From assembly GCA_964535305.1 (NCBI GenBank), contig CAZHTF010000106.1, positions 1-8,737 on the forward strand: a stretch of DNA of 8,737 bases. The letters run 5' to 3'. Shown one piece after another: positions 6,188-8,737 of the stretch. Position 1 is the stretch's first letter. The number at the start of each line of letters is the position of its first letter. Made by a program: the position numbers and the translations under genes. A model generated the notes under the pieces. It was not told where the DNA came from, searched no databases, and was given only the letters and a program-made list of their open reading frames with translations. Source of the DNA: CAZHTF01 sp964535305 (GTDB lineage: Bacteria; Planctomycetota; Phycisphaerae; UBA1845; Fen-1342).

Positions 6188-7549
6188 ATGAAAAAGTGGC
6201 TTGTACTGGCGCTGGCGGTGGGCCTGGTGGTCGTCTTGTGGCTCTACGTGCGCGAGCAGCGGCTCACGCCCGAATGGAACAAGCCCAAATTCGACACGGT
6301 TCGCCGCGGGGACATCCGCGTGCCGGTGACGGCGGCGGGGCTGATCGAGCCGTTGCAACGGATTGAGGTGAAGTCCAAGGCGTCCGGCGAGGTCATCGAG
6401 CTGCGCGTGAACGAGGGTAAGTTTGTCACTTCCGGCCAGGTGCTGGTTGTGCTCAAGCGTGACGACGAGGAGCGCAGCGTCGAACGGGCCCAGGCCGAGC
6501 TGGATCGCACGCAGGCGCTGCTGGCGCAGGCCAAGATCGCCGCTGAAGAGGCAGACGCGGGCGTAACAATCGCCCGCGCCCGGCACGAAGTGGCCAAGCA
6601 GGAGATCCTCGTCTCAGAGACCGAGCTCGAACGCGCCCGCAGCAATGAGCAGCGCGGCGATGCAACCCGCCAGGAGATCGTCACGGCGCGGGCCCGGCAC
6701 ATTACCAACATCGAGCAGGAGAAGATCGCCGGCGCCGACGTGATCAACGCGGCCCTGGCCGTATCGCGTGCGAAGGAGAGCGTGCGGTTGCAGGAGGCCG
6801 CGCTGCGCGTGGCGCGCAAATCGCTCGAAGACGCCGAAGAGCGGCTGCGCGAGACCACCATTGTCGCCCCGCTGGATGCGATCGTCTCGGACGTCAACGT
6901 GCGCGTCGGCGAAGTGATCCAGGGCGGCCAGACGACGTTTACCGGCGGCACCGTGCTGCTGCGGCTGGCGGACGTCTCGGTGCTGAAGGTCACCGCGCGC
7001 GTCGATGAAGCCGACTACGGCCGCGTGATCAAAGTGGCGCCGATCGAGGCCCTGCCGCAGATGCCCGGCATGGCGGAGGCTGCCATCGCTGACACCGAGC
7101 GAATGGCGCGGCGCGGCGGGGAAGTGCGTCTGACGGTAGATGCGTTCCCGGAGATGAGCTTCAAGGGGCACATCGAGCGGGTAGAGCCGCAGGGCAAGCT
7201 GAACGCCTCGATCATCCAGTTCGACGTGCACGTGCGGATCGACGATCCGAATCGCTTCCACCTGCCGCTGGGCACGCAGGCGCAGGTCGAGTTCACGGTT
7301 GAAAGCGTCAGCAACGCGCTGGTCATCGCCAGCGAGGCGGTCAAAACGCACAATGACCAGCGCGGCGTTTGGGTCAAGACCGACCCGCAGCCCGGCACGG
7401 ACGAGCGGTTCGGCAAGAAATTCCTGCGCTGCCGCTTCGGCATTACGGACGGCTCGACCACCGAGGTGCTGGAGGTGCTCGACGGCACGCTGGACGTCGG
7501 CCAGCAGGTGTACACGCGTTTGCCGGTCGACGTCGACGACGAGAGCTAA
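6188..7549 (+). CDS. HlyD/MacA-family periplasmic adaptor (membrane fusion protein)
   Basis: A 453-residue adaptor subunit of an ABC efflux system, which would link an inner-membrane ABC transporter to an outer-membrane TolC-like channel. ATG 6188 is chosen because a membrane anchor (residues 4-20, after MKKW) follows at once. A GTG at 6134 in frame would add 18 residues encoded by the intergenic hairpin region. A GGAG at 6170-6173 is rather far from the ATG. Domains in order: first half of the lipoyl/barrel-sandwich (about 57-90, SKASGEVIELRVNEGKFV), a long coiled-coil hairpin (about 92-222), second lipoyl half (TTIVAPLDAIVSDVNVRVGEVI, about 223-244), beta-barrel (about 262-372), and a C-terminal membrane-proximal domain with GTLDVGQQVYTRL. 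The hairpin tip near 149-164 (ending ATRQEI) resembles the TolC-contact motif with Thr160 in the Ser position and Asn153 where Leu is usual. About 28 extra residues (283-310) interrupt the barrel. The next gene encodes the ATPase, so this is a MacAB-like operon. Substrate unknown. Confidence 0.92.
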   Translation: MKKWLVLALAVGLVVVLWLYVREQRLTPEWNKPKFDTVRRGDIRVPVTAAGLIEPLQRIEVKSKASGEVIELRVNEGKFVTSGQVLVVLKRDDEERSVERAQAELDRTQALLAQAKIAAEEADAGVTIARARHEVAKQEILVSETELERARSNEQRGDATRQEIVTARARHITNIEQEKIAGADVINAALAVSRAKESVRLQEAALRVARKSLEDAEERLRETTIVAPLDAIVSDVNVRVGEVIQGGQTTFTGGTVLLRLADVSVLKVTARVDEADYGRVIKVAPIEALPQMPGMAEAAIADTERMARRGGEVRLTVDAFPEMSFKGHIERVEPQGKLNASIIQFDVHVRIDDPNRFHLPLGTQAQVEFTVESVSNALVIASEAVKTHNDQRGVWVKTDPQPGTDERFGKKFLRCRFGITDGSTTEVLEVLDGTLDVGQQVYTRLPVDVDDES

Positions 7550-7560
7550 CCCGGCGCCCC

Positions 7561-7565
7561 AAGGA
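7561..7565 (+). promoter_or_regulatory. Ribosome binding site of the ABC ATPase gene
   Basis: AAGGA lies 7 bases before GTG 7573. It selects this GTG, which starts the domain exactly where LolD/MacB-type ATPases usually begin (MPLIEIRGLSKIY). Confidence 0.75.
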
Positions 7566-7572
7566 TTACGCA

Positions 7573-8737
7573 GTGCCGCTGATCGAGATTCGCGGACTCA
7601 GCAAGATCTACAGCATGGGCGGCGTGGACGTCCGCGCGCTCGATGGCGTCGATCTGCTCATCGAGCAGGGCGAGTTCATCGCCATCACCGGCGCATCCGG
7701 CAGCGGCAAGAGCACGATGATGCACCTGTTGGGCTGCCTGGATCGGCCAACCTCGGGAGAATTCCTCCTCGATGGCCGCGACGTCCGCGAACTCTCGGAC
7801 CGCGAGCTGGCCCTGGTGCGGAATCGCAAGATTGGATTTGTGTTCCAGACTTTCAACCTGATCAACCGCACAACCGCGCTCGACAACGTCGCCCTGCCGC
7901 TTTTCTACGCCCGCAAGGGCAACGTCCGCGGCCCGGCACGCAAGGCGCTCGAACGCGTGGCGCTGGCCCATCGCGCCGGGCACCGGCCCAATCAACTCTC
8001 CGGCGGCGAGCGGCAACGCGTCGCGATCGCGCGGGCGATTGTCAACGATCCGCTGCTGCTGCTGGCGGACGAGCCGACCGGCAATCTCGACAGCCGCACC
8101 GGCGAACAGATCATGCAGGTCTTTCACAGCCTGAATGCCCAAGGCGTCACGATCGTGCTGGTGACGCACGAGCCTGACATTGCCGCCCAGGCGCGGCGGA
8201 TCGTGCAGATGCGCGACGGCAAGATCGTCGCGGATCGGCCGACCGCCGCGTTTCTGAAGGAGCCGCCGGCGGGTTCGATGTTTGGTCGGCGCGCGGCTTC
8301 GACCGCGGAGGAAGCGTCTGACGACGACGATTCCGATCTCAACGATCCGCCGGCGCGCAGCGCCAATCGCGAAGAAATCGAGATGCCGGACGGCGCGGAA
8401 TCGACGGGGCTGCGACCTGCGATCGTGGCCTCCCGCGCGGCTTCGGGCGCGCGGCGCGTCATCGGCGGCGCGACCGCCGCGCTGGTGCTCGGAATGATGG
8501 GTCCGCTGCTGCTGGCGGCCGCGTGGGCCGGGCGCGGCGTCGTTTTGCGCGAAATGAAGACCGGCGCGACGCTCTCGACGCAGGCGGTCGTCACCGGCAG
8601 CGCCATCATCGGCGGGCTGGTGTGTGCGTCGATCCTCGGTATCCTAGCGATCGTCTGGGGTCGCGGCGTGCTCAAGCGCATTCACGCCGAGCCTGGCCGC
8701 TGGCGCGGGGCGCTGCGCGCCCGGCTCGGCGTTGCGC
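7573..8737 (+). CDS. ABC transporter ATPase (LolD/MacB-like) with acidic linker and membrane tail, partial
   Basis: The frame starts at GTG 7573 and is open to the right edge with no stop, giving 388 visible residues. The nucleotide-binding domain (about 1-225) is complete: Walker A GASGSGKST at 40-48 (Ala where Pro is usual), Q-loop Gln92 in GFVFQTFNL, signature LSGGERQ at 142-148, Walker B LLLLADEP at 161-168 with catalytic Glu167, D-loop NLDS at 171-174, and switch His199 in LVTHE. These match the LolD/MacB class that powers lipoprotein release, macrolide or peptide efflux. The adaptor gene ends 23 bases upstream, which supports a MacAB-type operon. After the ATPase comes an acidic, disordered linker (about 243-280, with DDDDSD at 250-255). 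Then follow two predicted membrane helices (about 296-319 and 338-362) and an Arg-rich segment (RGVLKRIH onward), consistent with a cytoplasmic return. The tail lacks the lR..LT.LGI.iG pattern that starts MacB/FtsX permeases, and the helices are separated by only about 18 residues. It may be an unusual permease start or another fused membrane module. Confidence 0.93.
   Translation, partial: MPLIEIRGLSKIYSMGGVDVRALDGVDLLIEQGEFIAITGASGSGKSTMMHLLGCLDRPTSGEFLLDGRDVRELSDRELALVRNRKIGFVFQTFNLINRTTALDNVALPLFYARKGNVRGPARKALERVALAHRAGHRPNQLSGGERQRVAIARAIVNDPLLLLADEPTGNLDSRTGEQIMQVFHSLNAQGVTIVLVTHEPDIAAQARRIVQMRDGKIVADRPTAAFLKEPPAGSMFGRRAASTAEEASDDDDSDLNDPPARSANREEIEMPDGAESTGLRPAIVASRAASGARRVIGGATAALVLGMMGPLLLAAAWAGRGVVLREMKTGATLSTQAVVTGSAIIGGLVCASILGILAIVWGRGVLKRIHAEPGRWRGALRARLGVA

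Noticed and set aside
5486..6586. Minus-strand open frame of 366 codons opposite ald and the adaptor gene
   Set aside because: It crosses two well-supported plus-strand genes and has a low-complexity Arg/His/Gln-rich product with no recognisable motif.
1..8737. CRISPR arrays, tRNA or rRNA genes, insertion sequences, phage genes, riboswitches
   Set aside because: I saw no regularly spaced repeats, cloverleaf-like stretches, transposase or integrase motifs, or terminal inverted repeats. Non-coding gaps are all under 100 bases.

Overview
The window is G+C-rich throughout and densely coded, with six protein genes and no RNA gene, CRISPR array, insertion sequence or prophage that I can support. 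Several genes suggest a Gram-negative-type envelope: a signal-peptide lipoprotein, a MacA-like periplasmic adaptor and its LolD/MacB-like ABC ATPase. With the GC-rich background this would fit a Planctomycetota-like or similar environmental didermic bacterium. That taxonomic guess is inference only; nothing in the window fixes the phylum.

Layout from left to right: (1) bases 2-556, plus strand: the 3' part of a gene whose product has a very charged Arg/Glu/Ala helix followed by a globular domain of about 120 residues that I do not recognise. (2) bases 619-4290, minus strand, convergent with it: a complete error-prone DNA polymerase DnaE2 (ImuC) with all catalytic aspartates, enlarged by several low-complexity insertions. 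(3) bases 4364-4912, minus strand: a small predicted lipoprotein whose C-terminal half resembles the PrcB_C-type domain. (4) bases 5009-6118, plus strand, divergent from the lipoprotein: alanine dehydrogenase with every known catalytic residue at the expected position. (5) bases 6188-7549, plus strand: a membrane-anchored HlyD/MacA-family adaptor. (6) bases 7573 to the right edge, plus strand, 23 bases after the adaptor: an ABC ATPase with an intact nucleotide-binding domain, then an acidic linker and two predicted membrane helices, running out of the window with no stop.

The adaptor and ATPase form an evident efflux or envelope-transport operon of the MacAB type; the permease is expected beyond the right edge. 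DnaE2 is a DNA-damage polymerase that normally works with ImuA and ImuB, but neither is encoded here. The most interesting non-coding signal is the A+T-rich 4291-4340 block just upstream of dnaE2. On the minus strand it holds a good -35/-10 pair with 17-base spacing, placed so that the mRNA would be nearly leaderless, and the spacer contains a GTTC-N7-GTTT direct repeat resembling one class of LexA operator.

I see no clear novel multi-gene system. The most unusual coding feature is the ABC ATPase fused to a two-helix membrane tail that does not look like the MacB permease.
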